Shown in pieces: positions 10,757 through 21,761 of a stretch of 64,000 nucleotides of DNA. Within the stretch, counting starts at the first letter, position 1. Every line of letters begins with the position of its first letter. Source of the DNA: Pseudonectria foliicola. Taxonomy: Eukaryota > Ascomycota > Sordariomycetes > Hypocreales > Nectriaceae. The position numbers were made by a program, and so were the translations under genes. The notes beneath the pieces are model-generated. The model was not told the origin of the DNA and searched no databases. It saw nothing but the letters and a program-made list of their open reading frames with translations. The stretch is taken from assembly GCA_003693505.1 (NCBI GenBank), contig QUZD01000122.1:1-64000 (forward strand), written 5' to 3'.

Positions 10757-12742
10757 TCTTCCTCCCCATCATCGTCTCTTTTACAAGGACGCTTTGGTTT
10801 CTTTGGCTTGCGCGCTTTTGTCCAGGGTGGACTGAGGCCAAGCGTGTTTGCTGGCATTTTCTTTGTTCCTACTGTACTAAGCTGCTGACCAGTCTGAGCG
10901 ATCCTTGGTTGAGATGGATATCTTCCCCCCCGATGAGCTCGTAAAGACCATGGCCACCATGCCTATTCTAGAAAAGAGTGGACATGGGCCACGACATCCA
11001 CAGCCACTAACAACCCCTGCATCAACCTCTATTGCCTCTCCATCCTTGGCTCATACAGTAGTACTACGGTACTGTCCGTATCCGCTGCCACTCAACGACG
11101 GCATCTTGGCCGGGAGGTCTCCGAAGGGTTCTGCTGCCCTACGTACATATCATGCTCTGTACAGTAGCAGAGTAGGCAGTACTCCGTACTCTGTAAGGAT
11201 AGCATGGAGTGGTTGCAAAATACCATGTACTAGTGCCGGCCCCATCTCATCCATCATGCTACCGACAGACGGACGGCGCGTTTCATTCTTCAACCGAAAA
11301 CTGTTTCTCCGCCTCGCATTGTGATGACGCACCGGGTTCGAGCGTCTACCGTGTTGGTGAGGCCGCCGACTCGGTGTGTTGAGAGAACATGTGTTTATAC
11401 GCGTACTATCCATTCCTCACGGTATTTGCCCAGGTTGCAGCGGGAATGAATTTGCGCAGCTGTGGCACGGCTACAGCTTAGTCAGATCCCAATTGCTTCA
11501 GGAAACGTAAATTTCTCTTCTCCTTGCGCACTTGAGGAAGCGGTAGGTAAAAAAATTGGTCCGTATGTATAGTACGTAGACGGCTTGCGATGCAGATGTC
11601 GTGGCCACGGGTGGAGACGCCATGTAATCTGTACATACTTGACAGAACAGCAAAGCCTCACTACTCACTCACCCACATATTCACTAGCTCACATGTCGAC
11701 TCGCCACTCGTACCCTCTCCAACCAGCAACACGTAAGGGTCTTCCTAGCAAAGAGTGAGGTCCATCAAGTTCTCTACCTACTCTACTTTTTACGCGCTTA
11801 ACCCCAACCATCTGTCCGTATCCCCATCTCAATCCAACGCCATCGGATCTCTAAAAAAGCAAGATGAAACGTAGGGCGCTTTTGCTCAAAGGCAGACTGC
11901 ACTGTGCTGCAAACTCTGGCCCGCCCGCTACTGCATCAGATCGTTTATGTCGCAAGTTCTAGAACTCGTTCGTCATGCAGATAAGCCACGCGTTCTTTTT
12001 TCTCTGTTGCTTTGAATTTTCCATCGCCAGTGTTTTTAATTTTTAATATCTTCTTATCCGTCAGGCCAAAGAGTAAAGGGGGAGAAGCAACGAGAATCAA
12101 GCATCGGCATTGGCCATCTGGTGGGATTGGGATGAAGTTGGCTCATTGACCCATTGACCCATTGATTCACAGGTCGCGTGCCTTTTTTCCGGGCCTTCCA
12201 TCCATGTTGCTCCCCATCAAGAACAAGGCACACCAGGTCTGCATTTGCATTGCAGCACGGTGCTACTGCCAGTCATGTAGCCCCTGGCAAGTCAATCAAC
12301 CATTCATTCACTCTCCATGGCGATTTCAGGTTTGGTCCCTGCAAATGCACATGGAGCAAACAGCCAAGACAAGATGCGAGACGTAAAGCATCGTGGCAAT
12401 GGCAAACTCCCATGGGCCCGCCTATAAGCACGTCCCCTAAGGTGGTTCTCGGTCAGCCCTGGCTGGCTGCCTTGTCGCGCAGGGGTTGTTGAGATTACAA
12501 GATTACATGCCTGGTAGTTGCAATCCGCAATAGCACCCGGCGGCCATACGACGAATCCCCGAAACCAGTTCACGGGAAATCAGTTTAATCAAAGAGTTCA
12601 TTAGTCGACACAGGCTGCTCAGCAGCATCGGAGAGGGAAGACGGCAGAGACCAAGCTTCTGCAGCCTCCTTTGCTTTGTGTGAAACGACATTCGAAACGT
12701 ACCCGTCTGGCATCATCTTCCTGCTTGGCCTATATGAGCCTT

Positions 12743-12763
12743 CCCCCCCCCCCCCCCCTCCCC
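12743..12763. repeat. Poly-C homopolymer
   Basis: Sixteen C, one T, then four C. Length is likely unreliable in the assembly. Confidence 0.9.
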
Positions 12764-13370
12764 GAGCCTCCGTCCGCCTTATCTATACTAAAAGTACCTC
12801 TGCTCTGCAATGATGACGCTATCACAGCACGTAGGAGCGTCCGTGTCCGCTGCTCCATGTGGATGACTTGCTTCCCCCCGCAGATGAGCAACACCCGCAG
12901 CCACGAGATGGACGTCAAGGATCGCATCTTGTTGAGACAGCCTTCATCTACCATGCACGTCGTCGTTCATGCAACAGAGCAGAGCAATCCATGAGCGTCT
13001 TCATCACCACCTCTCAAGCAAAGTCAATTCATGGTACACTACCTAGTCAGTGCTCAGTCCCAGGAAATGCCTATCCTGCCTTGAGCCTGGCGGCACCCGG
13101 CACAGTGGAGAAATAGATCCTATCAATGCTTGAAGCAACAACTCAATGTACATACAATTCAGGCCCTTATCGGCCAAAACAACCCCATCGCAGCTGTAGC
13201 TGCTTTGCCGGCCAGCTAACGAAAGCATTTGCGACCGCATCTTTTTTCTTCAATTCACGCTTTCCCAGCATCCCTCATTGATGCCGAGGCCCGGCCTCAC
13301 AATGTCTGTCCTGCTCGGAAGGATTGGTCGACAGATACATTCTCTCACCTAGGTCTTGGATCCTGACAGC

Positions 13371-14224
13371 TCAAACTTCAACCGGTCCTTGACTTCGGGT
13401 CTTGCGTGCCGTCTTGCCTGCAACGGGCAGCGGCTTCTTCTCCTTTTTCAACTTGCTGGCCTTGCCATTCGTTGTCGGCTCGGGATCGGCATCCTCGACC
13501 CTGGCCCTCTTATCGGCGGGCTCGTCAACTTTGAGTTCCTCCTCGGCTGCAACGCCACCGGCGCTGCCGTTGGTGCTGGTTGATGTGGCAGCCTCGTCAA
13601 GCTTGCGCTTGCCGTTGGACGGATCGGCGCTGTCTGCTTCGAGGAGGGCGCCAGACATTTCTGGCTGGTTTGTCCCGTTGGTGGCCTCTGCGTCCTTGGA
13701 ATCCGACACTACTGGCGCTGTTTCCGGCTCCTGGGTGCCCAGGATGACCATGGGCTCGTCCTCCTTGGGCGCCGACCTGGGCTCCTCGTCAATTTTCAAC
13801 TCTGGCCTGGGTGAGCCGCCGGCTGGGGTGGAATTGTTGATGGGCGTCTCCGGCACGGACACGGCCTCGGCCGGCTTCGGCACCTTGAGAGAAGGGCCTT
13901 GATCAGGCTTCTTATCATCAGGTTTGTTTTCATCGGCCTGCGCGGGTGCCGTGGAGCTCGTGGTATCCATGGTAGGAGCGCCAGCCTCGGCTTCAGGAGC
14001 TGAGGGCGCGGGCGCACCGACTGAATGTCCAGGTCAGCACTATGCCTTGATACATACACGATGAGAGGCTACGCTTCGGCAATGACGCTGGAGAGCCAGG
14101 AGCTCTTATCCATGCGCAATCCAATTGAATGACTCCCCAGGAGATGGCGACGGCAATGCGGCTGTTCTCACGGATTGCGATGGCTCATACCTTTGTCAAT
14201 GGCTGGGGCGATACCGTCCGACAT
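13371..14224 (-). CDS. Small disordered, probably nuclear protein (function unknown)
   Basis: Two exons, 14224-14191 and 14020-13371, joined across a GTATGA...TTCAG intron of 170 bp (phase 1); 227 residues. The protein starts MSDGIAPAIDK and is almost wholly low-complexity: Ala/Pro/Glu/Asp/Lys/Ser-rich, with no hydrophobic core or signal peptide. Basic clusters NGKRKLDE, DKRARVED and KLKKEKK look like nuclear-localisation signals, and the C-terminus ends in a basic TARKTRSQ stretch. This suggests an intrinsically disordered nuclear or chromatin-associated factor. I do not recognise a named family. The start is supported by the short first exon in frame with the body; translation from the internal ATG at 13970 would be an alternative if the intron were wrong. 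Confidence 0.75.
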
Positions 14225-14307
14225 GGCGATGACGTAAGATGGATGTATGCGATGCGACTCGAGCAATGAAGCCGACTCGACGAGAGTGGAGGGCTGGCGG
14301 GAGCTAA

Positions 14308-14334
14308 GAGGAGGAGGAGGAGGAGGAGGAGGAG
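14308..14334. repeat. GGA trinucleotide repeat
   Basis: About nine consecutive GGA units upstream of the divergent gene pair. Confidence 0.9.
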
Positions 14335-14640
14335 CTACAAGTAGGTATGAAGCCGTATCGAAGCTGTGCGGGCAGGGCTGGTGTACGAGTATGGAAAGGC
14401 GGGAGAGAGTGACGATGAGGAGGGAGAGGAGGTGGAAGCAGTTGAGATGGGGGATGGCTGGCCAAGTGAGGAGAATGAGGTCGGCCTGCTGCACACGCAC
14501 GAGGTCACGACGGTTCCACAACTTGAACTTGCCGCCATGAATGATGCAGCGGCAGCTGGGCCCCGATCCAGCCAGCGGGTGGCACAAGCCTTTGCCCCGA
14601 AGCCTCACAGTAACTGCTGAGTAGGTAGGTACATGCTTGT

Positions 14641-14672
14641 GAGGGCGAGGGCGAGGGAGAGGGCGAGGGCGA
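14641..14672. repeat. GAGGGC hexanucleotide repeat
   Basis: About five units, one of them GAGGGA. Confidence 0.85.
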
Positions 14673-15870
14673 CATGGATGCGTTGCTGCATTGGGCTAAT
14701 CCCTACGGCGGCGTACTGTAAGTTACAGTAGGTTACCAGGTAGGTGTACCTACCTACTGTACCTACCGTGCCACCCAAGGTAAGGTAGGCAAGCATGTAC
14801 CGTTGCTGTAGGGCACAGTGTTGCAGAGCCTGGCAATGCCCGCAATGTGACGCCATGGCCGCAACTGGGGACGGTGTGAACTCTGGCGATCGAGACGGCC
14901 GAGCTGCACGCATTTCATCATGTCGGTACCGGTATGCCTGTCTCGGAGAGGTTGCGGGGAACGACCCAAGTTAGAGAGAGAAAGAGGAGAGCTCTCTGGT
15001 GGGCCGGCCATCCGCGCAAGCCACCGATCTGGAGAGTTGGCGCGAGAGGGGGCCAAGTTGGCCAGCCAGTGGACGACGCCACTTGTTGAGCCATGTGTGT
15101 GCTGCTGAGTGTCTGTGCGCGATTCTTCTGTTTCTCTGCGCTTCTCAAATGCCTTCAGCTGGCAATTAATTGGGCGGTTCTCTATGGCTCAAGACGTTGG
15201 AGGTTGTCGTGGCGGAATGCCGTACAGTAGTAGTAGATGGAGACATCGGCGGGTCGATTCACTCGGCTGTGGCGTAGGAAGCTGCCCCGCCCAAGTACAG
15301 TACCACTGAATGTAATCTGTATGTACCTATGTATGAGATAGCTTTCGCGGCATTCGGAAAGGCTTGAAAGACATGGCTCTAGGCAGAGATGCTCACACGG
15401 ACACAACGAGCAGCTCATCCCCCTTTCAGCATGGGTCTAGCCAAGATCTCACAAGTCTCTCACAAACCGCATTGAGGGGAAGCAAGCAAACTCTGAAGTG
15501 TGACGGAGTACAGTAGGTACATAGCAGGTAACAGTAGTCTGTAGCTCGAGCGCAACCGGCGAGGCATCAGCCACATCTCCTGTAGAACAGCTGCTACACC
15601 AGCCACATCCCAATTCAGGGGCACGACCTGTGGCCCTTAGTCATCAGGCTTTCAGCTTCCAAGGTGTCCCTTTGGATGGCTTCACGACGCCAACGAACAA
15701 CCACGCGATTGAAGCAACCGACCGTCTCACGCTCCTTTTTCCCTTGCCTCTTGCCGCGCTCGACTTGCGTATAGCCGCCGACTGTTCACCCAATCTTTTC
15801 AGCCTTGCTTTTGTCTCCTTCTCTCGGCCTCGCTTCCGTTTCACCTAGCCGCCAGCCACAACCCTACATC

Positions 15871-16661
15871 ATGGCCAAGTCCACCCAGAACAAGTACTCG
15901 GTGATCCTGCCGACGTACAATGAACGCCGCAACCTTCCCATCATAACCTGGCTGCTCAACCGCACGTTTACGGGGAGGTGAGTCCTGTCAAACCGTCCAG
16001 ACAGAGACGTACCAGACGCGGGGCTAATCTTGAAATCTATAGCAAGCTCGACTGGGAACTCATCATCGTCGACGACGGCTCCCCCGACGGAACGCAGGAG
16101 GTCGCCAACCAGCTCGTCAAGGCTTATGCGCCGCACGTCATCCTCAAGCCCCGCGCTGGCAAGCTGGGCCTCGGCACCGCCTACGTCCACGGCTTGCAGT
16201 TCGTGACGGGCAACTTTGTCATCATCATGGACGCCGACTTCAGCCACCACCCCAAGTTCATCCCGCAGATGGTCGCCAAGCAGGAGGCGGGCAACTACGA
16301 CATCGTCACGGGCACGCGCTACGCCGGCGACGGCGGCGTTTTTGGCTGGGACCTGAAGCGCAAGTTTGTCAGCCGCGGCGCCAACCTCTTCGCCGACACC
16401 GTCCTGCGGCCCGGCGTCAGCGACCTCACGGGCAGCTTCCGCCTCTACAAGAAGTCGGTGCTGGAAAAGGTCATCTCGAGCACCGAGAGCAAGGGCTACA
16501 CCTTCCAGATGGAGATGATGGTCCGCGCAAAGGCCATGGGCTGCTCCGTCGCCGAGGTGCCCATCAGCTTCGTCGACCGCCTGTACGGTGAGAGCAAGCT
16601 CGGCGGCGACGAGATTGTCGAGTACGCCAAGGGCGTCTTCTCGCTGTGGCTCAAGGTCTGA
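15871..16661 (+). CDS. dpm1: Dolichol-phosphate mannosyltransferase catalytic subunit
   Basis: Two exons, 15871-15977 and 16043-16661, with a 65-bp intron (GTGAGT...CTATAG) splitting a Ser codon; 241 residues. The enzyme transfers mannose from GDP-mannose to dolichyl phosphate on the cytosolic face of the ER. Its product feeds N-glycosylation, O-mannosylation and GPI anchors. The GT2 signature is clear: SVILPTYNERRNLP near the N-terminus, the DDGSPDG nucleotide-binding loop (Asp46-Asp47) and the metal-binding DAD motif (99-101) followed by FSHHPK. A GSFRLYKK segment and a YGESKLGGDEIVEY segment match the family. There is no C-terminal membrane helix, so this is the short soluble class found in human and fission yeast that depends on DPM2/DPM3-type partners, not the S. 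cerevisiae class. The length is typical. Confidence 0.97.
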
Positions 16662-16976
16662 GAGGCAGGGCACAGGGGATAAGAGTGTATGCATATAGCA
16701 GAGGGCAATGAAAGGATGATGAACCGACCAGGTTGAGGCGTTTCGGCGGGAACCATAGTACCATTTAATATAATACCATGATTCTTTAGCATCAGTTTCG
16801 TTTCGACGTCTGGCTTCTCATGTCTGAGCCGTATGTCATGTCTCTGCAGGTGTCTCGCTCCCTTGCCGAGTCAGCTACGTCGTTGCCCCGCTGATGTCGT
16901 GGCAGTACATGGATTGCATCTCAGTACGCTACGTCGCTGTGCAAATGCGTTCATTGCGTGATTCATAATATGGCAT
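16662..16976. other. Intergenic spacer between convergent genes
   Basis: 315 bp shared by the 3' ends of DPM1 and the TRAPPC12-like gene. AT-rich UTR-like sequence with no other feature seen. Confidence 0.7.
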
Positions 16977-18497
16977 TTATAGTTTAAAGTCGCCATTTGC
17001 CCTGTCCCAGCCCGCTGGTGATGGCTCCATCGCTGCGACCCGTTCCGTCAACTTGAGCTTCAAGTTACGGTTTCGCTCCGTGCAAAGCTCATATATCGTT
17101 GTGAGATTAAACAGAAGCGTCTGGGACGACAATCCCGAGTTGACCAAGCCCTCGAGGACTTCGCGGCCCTGAAGAAAAGTCAGCAGTTATTGTCACAGGA
17201 GGAAAAGGAGATGCGTACCTCATGCATGCGTCCAAGATAGAGCAGACAGACTGCCGTATTGATGCCCACCATCTCGTCGTCCACCGTCTCCTTCAAGACC
17301 TGCCACCTCTCCAGCGCAGCACCATACTCCCCATCGGCCATGTCGCAGAGCGCAAGAATTAGCTGCTCGACGTACCCTTCGTCGCCAGCAGCGCAATCCT
17401 GGGCACACCTCTTGGCACTCTCGGCGTCGCCTATGTGCAGCCACAGAAGTGCCTTGGACAAGGCCACCATCCCATCGCCCCGGTCCTTGAGCTGGCCGAG
17501 ATGGTGAGCGGCGCCAGTGACGTCGCCCATCTCGATGAGGGCGCCGGCGACGTGGATGCCGAGGTCGTGCAGGCGTGCCTTCCAGAGCTCCCGCGCCGAG
17601 TTGTCGTGGCGCGAGGCGGCCTGTCTGATGCGATCCCGGGCCTCACGGGCCAGGTCGTGGTAGCTCATGACGGCGCGGCGCGGGTCGCCGAAGCCGAGCG
17701 CCTGCAGACGCACGTTGAGGACGCGGAGCTCCCAGGGCACAAGATGCTCGGCGGTCGCATCGTCGACGTAGACGCGGATGTTGTTGAGGTCTTCGAGCGC
17801 CTTGACCTCTTGGGCGGCCAGCGACGTTGCGTCCACCAGCGTCAGACAGGCGAGCCGCGTGTAGAGTAGCGAGAAGATCCTGCCCGAGTCGGTAGGATCA
17901 AGGCTGCCATTTGCGCCCGATCCAGTCAATTCCTGGGCAGCAGCGGCAGCGGCGGCCCTAAAGTGACCATGCGCCAACAACTCCTCCAAAGGCGCCTCCG
18001 GGTCGGGATGGTTTGGCGAGTTACGGAAGGCGACGGGCACGTTGAGCTGGGTGATGGGATGGTAGATCTCAGGGCGCAGCAGGAATGAAAAGTCTTTGGG
18101 TCGGGCTTCGCCGAGCTGCGATACCGGTGACGAGGCAGCTGGTGAGCCCAGGTGTGGTGATGTGATCCTCGGCCGATGAGGTAAAGGTGGCTGCGCCGCC
18201 GATGGGCGTGCTGTTAGTGGGTCGCTGGGATATGTTAGAAGATGAGAATGGAGATGAAGAAGACACAGAAACGGCTGCTTACTCGTCGACATCAAGCGGG
18301 CCCTTGGTAGAGGACCTTGGCCGTGCTGCTTCTCGTCAGTCAACGTGTCGCGGTAGTTGAGGTGCTTGTGCTAGACGGATGTCGAGATGTTGTCTGTTCA
18401 TAGCCTGTAGCTCAGACCCATGGGCTTACATACTCTTGGTGACGGAAGATTTGTTTCTGGAATGAGTCCTACTGGGTATACTTGGTGATCCGCTCAT
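16977..18497 (-). CDS. TRAPPC12-like trafficking protein (TPR protein)
   Basis: Four exons on the minus strand: 18497-18434, 18325-18283, 18224-17219 and 17168-16977, about 434 residues. Exon 1 ends at a perfect GTATGT donor. An in-frame TGA just upstream of exon 2 and a CTGAC branch site support the first intron; its exact acceptor is the least certain point. The last three exons join in frame. The protein begins MSGSPSIPSRTHSRNK, has a Pro-rich leader, then helical repeats. The C-terminal block (INTAVCLLYLGRMHE-GRE, then LLFNLTTIYELCTERN) matches the end of TRAPPC12, where NNAAVCLLYLGK and LFNLTTMYEL are conserved. TRAPPC12 is a subunit of the metazoan and filamentous-fungal TRAPP III complex, a tether and GTPase-activating assembly in ER-Golgi traffic and autophagy. 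Epsilon-COP, another TPR trafficking protein, is a less likely alternative. Confidence 0.85.
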
Positions 18498-20026
18498 CGC
18501 TGCTCCTTTTTGATAAGCGTATCACGGATATGCGAAAGTCCCAGAAATGATGTACAAAGTAAATGTGAATTGAAGCTATAAGCTCAGATAGAGACGCACG
18601 TCGACGGGGGAGACATACGTGAACTCGCCAGCAACCGGATCATTTTCGGCTAATAAAGGTTCAGTTCACCCAAGCTGATCCACTGGGCAATACAATGCAC
18701 GGCGGACTTTAGAGGCAAGGCAAGATGGGCATTGAGTGAATGAAAGAGACAACTGTCCCCAAATCTCCGATCTCTAAGCTGTTATTAAAGGCTCACGGTA
18801 AATTCTGCAGAGCTTTCGAAAATTTTCCAGGAGAAAGGACATATGTCGTCCCGATTTTGAAACAATCTATAATAACGGAAATACCGACATGTCAGGTACA
18901 CTCTTAGTAGATGATGAGAGCACGCTGTATTCCATAGCGTTAGATGCATTGCACAGTGTCTGTCAATAGAAGGACGCCTCAAGGTGCAAGAGTTTCTTTA
19001 TAAAGAAATGGAAAATCTATGTAATTTCACCAACAATAGCCGTTTCCTGTTATTAATGTTTTGACTTCGTTGAATATCGGGGTTCACTTGACATTGAAAG
19101 AATCTTAAATTGCACTCAGACTCGGACAAAGTATGCAAGCCTTATGGCTTAGACATTCTGCATCCAAGCCAGTCCCGCAACCTATGAATAAAAGTTCCGC
19201 ACGTTTCCAGAACTTGACCTGGATAACCTATTAATATCTGGGTTATTTTCCGATGATGAGACCTAACATAAGTAATATTATTGTTCCATCCTTATTGGGT
19301 ATCTCATTTCAGATCTCATCAACAAATGAATTAACCAAGTATTAGGCAGCATATGGCCTTGCCTTACAGGTGGATAGATTGGTGTCAGAAGCTGTGCACA
19401 GCAAATCTCGTCGGGCTTTCGTTCTTCACGCTGTAGTCGGTGCCTCCGTGATTCATTTACTATTTGCTTCGTCTACACAAGATTGACCTGCGAATACACA
19501 TCGAAACCATTAGCGATTCAGGCAAAAGGAGCCAATGCCCAGGTATCCGAGCATCGTGATATGTGAATGCAGTGGCAAAGGCATGTAAACGAGCAAACAT
19601 TGGGACACTACGCACTATACAGCAAGGCACTGGATGCCGATTGCTGAAGGAGCGTAAATCTGAAAGAATAGGACGAAGGCTATGCTTAGTAGTTCTGCGT
19701 CTGCCTAGCTCAATGAAAGAATACGTTTATGCGCCAAGACAAGTATGGTCCTGAATTATGTTGGTCCCCTACATATACTTCCTGTACCCGCTGGACATTC
19801 TTTCTTCGGTGCAAACGAATGATACGATAAATGATATATATCGAATACAGGCTTATTATATAAAGGTCATGTTAGGGGTTTCATCTGACAACTACTACGC
19901 CTCAATTCTTAGACTTCGCTTCCGTGACTACCATCTACGTCCTCACCATCAGAGTAATAAAGCCATGGCATCAACAAAGACTGCAAGCAACCCCGAGGCC
20001 CGAGGTTGGCTTTTTCTTGACAGCCA
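18498..20026. other. AT-rich intergenic stretch at the start of an accessory island
   Basis: About 1.5 kb, visibly richer in A and T than the flanking core genes. Reading frames are short and I support no gene. A TATATAAAG box lies at 19857-19865. Confidence 0.6.
19857..19865 (+). promoter_or_regulatory. TATA-like box upstream of the BTB gene
   Basis: TATATAAAG about 100 bp before an ATG in strong context (GCCATGG at 19965). That ATG opens a frame that stops after 21 codons, one frame away from the BTB coding frame. Confidence 0.35.
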
Positions 20027-20848
20027 TTGAGGAATCGAATATGGGCTGATGATTTCCTAGACACAATCAGTCTGGCCGAGCAACTGACCCCGGGTGGCGA
20101 TGTCCACTTTATTGTAGGCAAGGCGAAGAGGACATTCTGCGTTCACTCGCTTTTGCTCAAGCAGGCATCCCCCGTTTTCAAAGTCATGCTAGGACCCCAT
20201 TTCAAAGAAGGCCAGAATCTCTATCAAAAGACAACCACGCCAGTCTCCATCACTCTGCCGGAGGATGACCCGAACGCGTTCTTCAATGCCTGTCGTATCA
20301 TATACGGCCTGAGCTCGGACATGATTGACGTAGCCACCGCCGAGGTTCAGAAATTGGCCGTTTTCGCAGACAAGTACGACATGGTCTCCTGCTTCGTGTT
20401 TGCCGGGTCTTTCTGGCTCAGCGCCCCAAGACCTAGTCGCGAAGAGAAGTGGCAGATGGTTGTTGCTGCTTATTACTTCCACCTCCGTGACCCGTTTCAC
20501 AAAGCCAGCGCAGAACTTGTCGGGGTTGGGCAAAGGTTGATGGACCTTGCTATGGGCATGGAAGATTCTCCACTAGGCCTACGTCTCTGCTGTGAGTCCC
20601 CCTTTGCTCGCCAAGTTATAACAATGAGTTATATCGCTAAGAATTCAGTGGCGGTCGAAGAAGGCAAGACAAAGGTCAAGAATCTGGGACTGGCCAACGT
20701 AGGGCTCTGCCTGGACTGCTTTAAAGCTACCAAAGACAGTTTTTATGAAAGGGTCTCTGACTGCAAGTTCCCCGAGTATCATGCTGCATCTCCAAGTAAC
20801 AGAGACATCAAGAAAGCGTCAAAAAGACGAAGGACTCAGCAGGCTTGA
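20027..20848 (+). CDS. BTB/POZ domain protein, 5' end apparently disrupted
   Basis: An open frame of about 270 codons ends at 20848. Its N-terminal part reads FLDTISLAEQLTPGGDVHFI, VGKAKRTFCVHSLLLKQASP and VFKVMLGPHFKEGQ, the usual beginning of fungal BTB domains (G-D-V-x-F-x-V-G, then H-S-x-L-L). Helical sequence and a Lys/Arg-rich tail follow (KKASKRRR). BTB domains mediate dimerisation and often act as Cullin-3 substrate adaptors. The trouble is the start: no ATG lies in frame upstream of the domain, and the first in-frame Met (20186) is inside it. The well-placed ATG at 19965 (MASTKTASNPEARGWLF) is in another frame and meets TGA at 20028. A one- or two-base indel near 20010-20030, or an unseen upstream exon spliced at the good acceptor ending at 20023 (TTTTTCTTGACAG), would explain this. 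Confidence 0.65.
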   Translation: MRNRIWADDFLDTISLAEQLTPGGDVHFIVGKAKRTFCVHSLLLKQASPVFKVMLGPHFKEGQNLYQKTTTPVSITLPEDDPNAFFNACRIIYGLSSDMIDVATAEVQKLAVFADKYDMVSCFVFAGSFWLSAPRPSREEKWQMVVAAYYFHLRDPFHKASAELVGVGQRLMDLAMGMEDSPLGLRLCCESPFARQVITMSYIAKNSVAVEEGKTKVKNLGLANVGLCLDCFKATKDSFYERVSDCKFPEYHAASPSNRDIKKASKRRRTQQA

Positions 20849-21761
20849 TTTTCTGATTGATGATGATGATAACTCTCATCTTTCGACTACCTGCTCTGGA
20901 GGGTTTGGTAATGCTACTGGATTTTGCCATCCTATGACAATTCAACCTATGATTGATACCAATCTCAAAGCCTGGTTTCCGTTATGAGGGTTCACACAAG
21001 AACGACCGTTGCTTGGTACTGTGTGCATGGTAGCTCATCTTCCTCCATGCCGCAGTCCAACGCGCCACTCTAATACATCAATACGCTTCTGCAATGTTGT
21101 TCTCAAGTACCAGGCCAAGAGCAAAGACGATGACCCTCCAAAAGTCTGCTCAACTGCCGGTATAGTGTATGCCTTATCCTTCTTATTGTCCCATGGCCCA
21201 GCACATCAGTGAAGATTGGGCGCCAGCAGACTTTCGAGCTTCATGCTCTCCATAGACGCAATTAGCCACTCTGACGAAGCCGATATTTCGCGCGCAACTT
21301 GAAACTCCTCCCGCAATTTCACCCCGCTGTTCATACATGGTCGGGGGGGCACCATTCTCGTCGAGTTACTTTGATGGCAAGAACAGCCCTCAGGGTACCC
21401 TATCCCGGGCGATTGTAAATTCAAGCAATGCCCCTACCAATAGAGTTCGGTAGAAGTCTCTTGAGATTCACCGGTTTCCTTTTCTGCGGAAATGATTTAT
21501 TAAGCGTCCCGAGGAGCAAGGAGTATTCTGATGAGAGTCCAAAGGCGCACTGTCCCCGCATGGAAGTGACAGTGACGTAAATCAGTTTAAGTTTAAATAG
21601 GCAAGCTAGCGGAAACGACGGAAGGCAGCTGACCTTGAAGCGTCAATCGACACTTCGACAGTTTCACACCAACATATTTTCTCAAGACTCGGGTCAGATG
21701 TGGCAACAACAAGAGTTTGCTGAATTACGGACGCTTTCTCTTCCTATGAGCTGTTGAGACA
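20849..21761. other. Intergenic region, nothing recognised
   Basis: About 0.9 kb, moderately AT-rich. No credible reading frame, repeat or RNA gene seen, and no terminal inverted repeat of the adjacent transposase remnant could be found by eye. Confidence 0.6.

Larger units (their letters stand above)
9608..13370. other. Long intergenic region without a supported gene
   Basis: About 3.8 kb. It includes the upstream region of the channel gene, TACC/GGTACC clusters around 10200-10440, a CTG run at 10731-10756, a TACTCCGTACTC motif at 11181-11192, a CCCATTGA tandem near 12147-12165 and a 16-base C run at 12743. Reading frames here are short, overlap on both strands and show no recognisable protein, so I call no gene. 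A non-coding transcript cannot be excluded. Confidence 0.6.
14225..15870. other. Intergenic region between divergent genes
   Basis: About 1.65 kb with no supported gene. Holds a GGA run (14308-14334), a GAGGGC run (14641-14672), dense GGTA/TACC clusters (14618-14790) and ACGGAGTACAGTA near 15505. The last 100 bp before DPM1 are pyrimidine-rich, like a fungal leader. Confidence 0.65.

Noticed and set aside
15864..16694. 276-codon minus frame over DPM1
   Set aside because: Antisense of a strongly conserved enzyme; peptide is Val/Glu/Ala-rich without domain.
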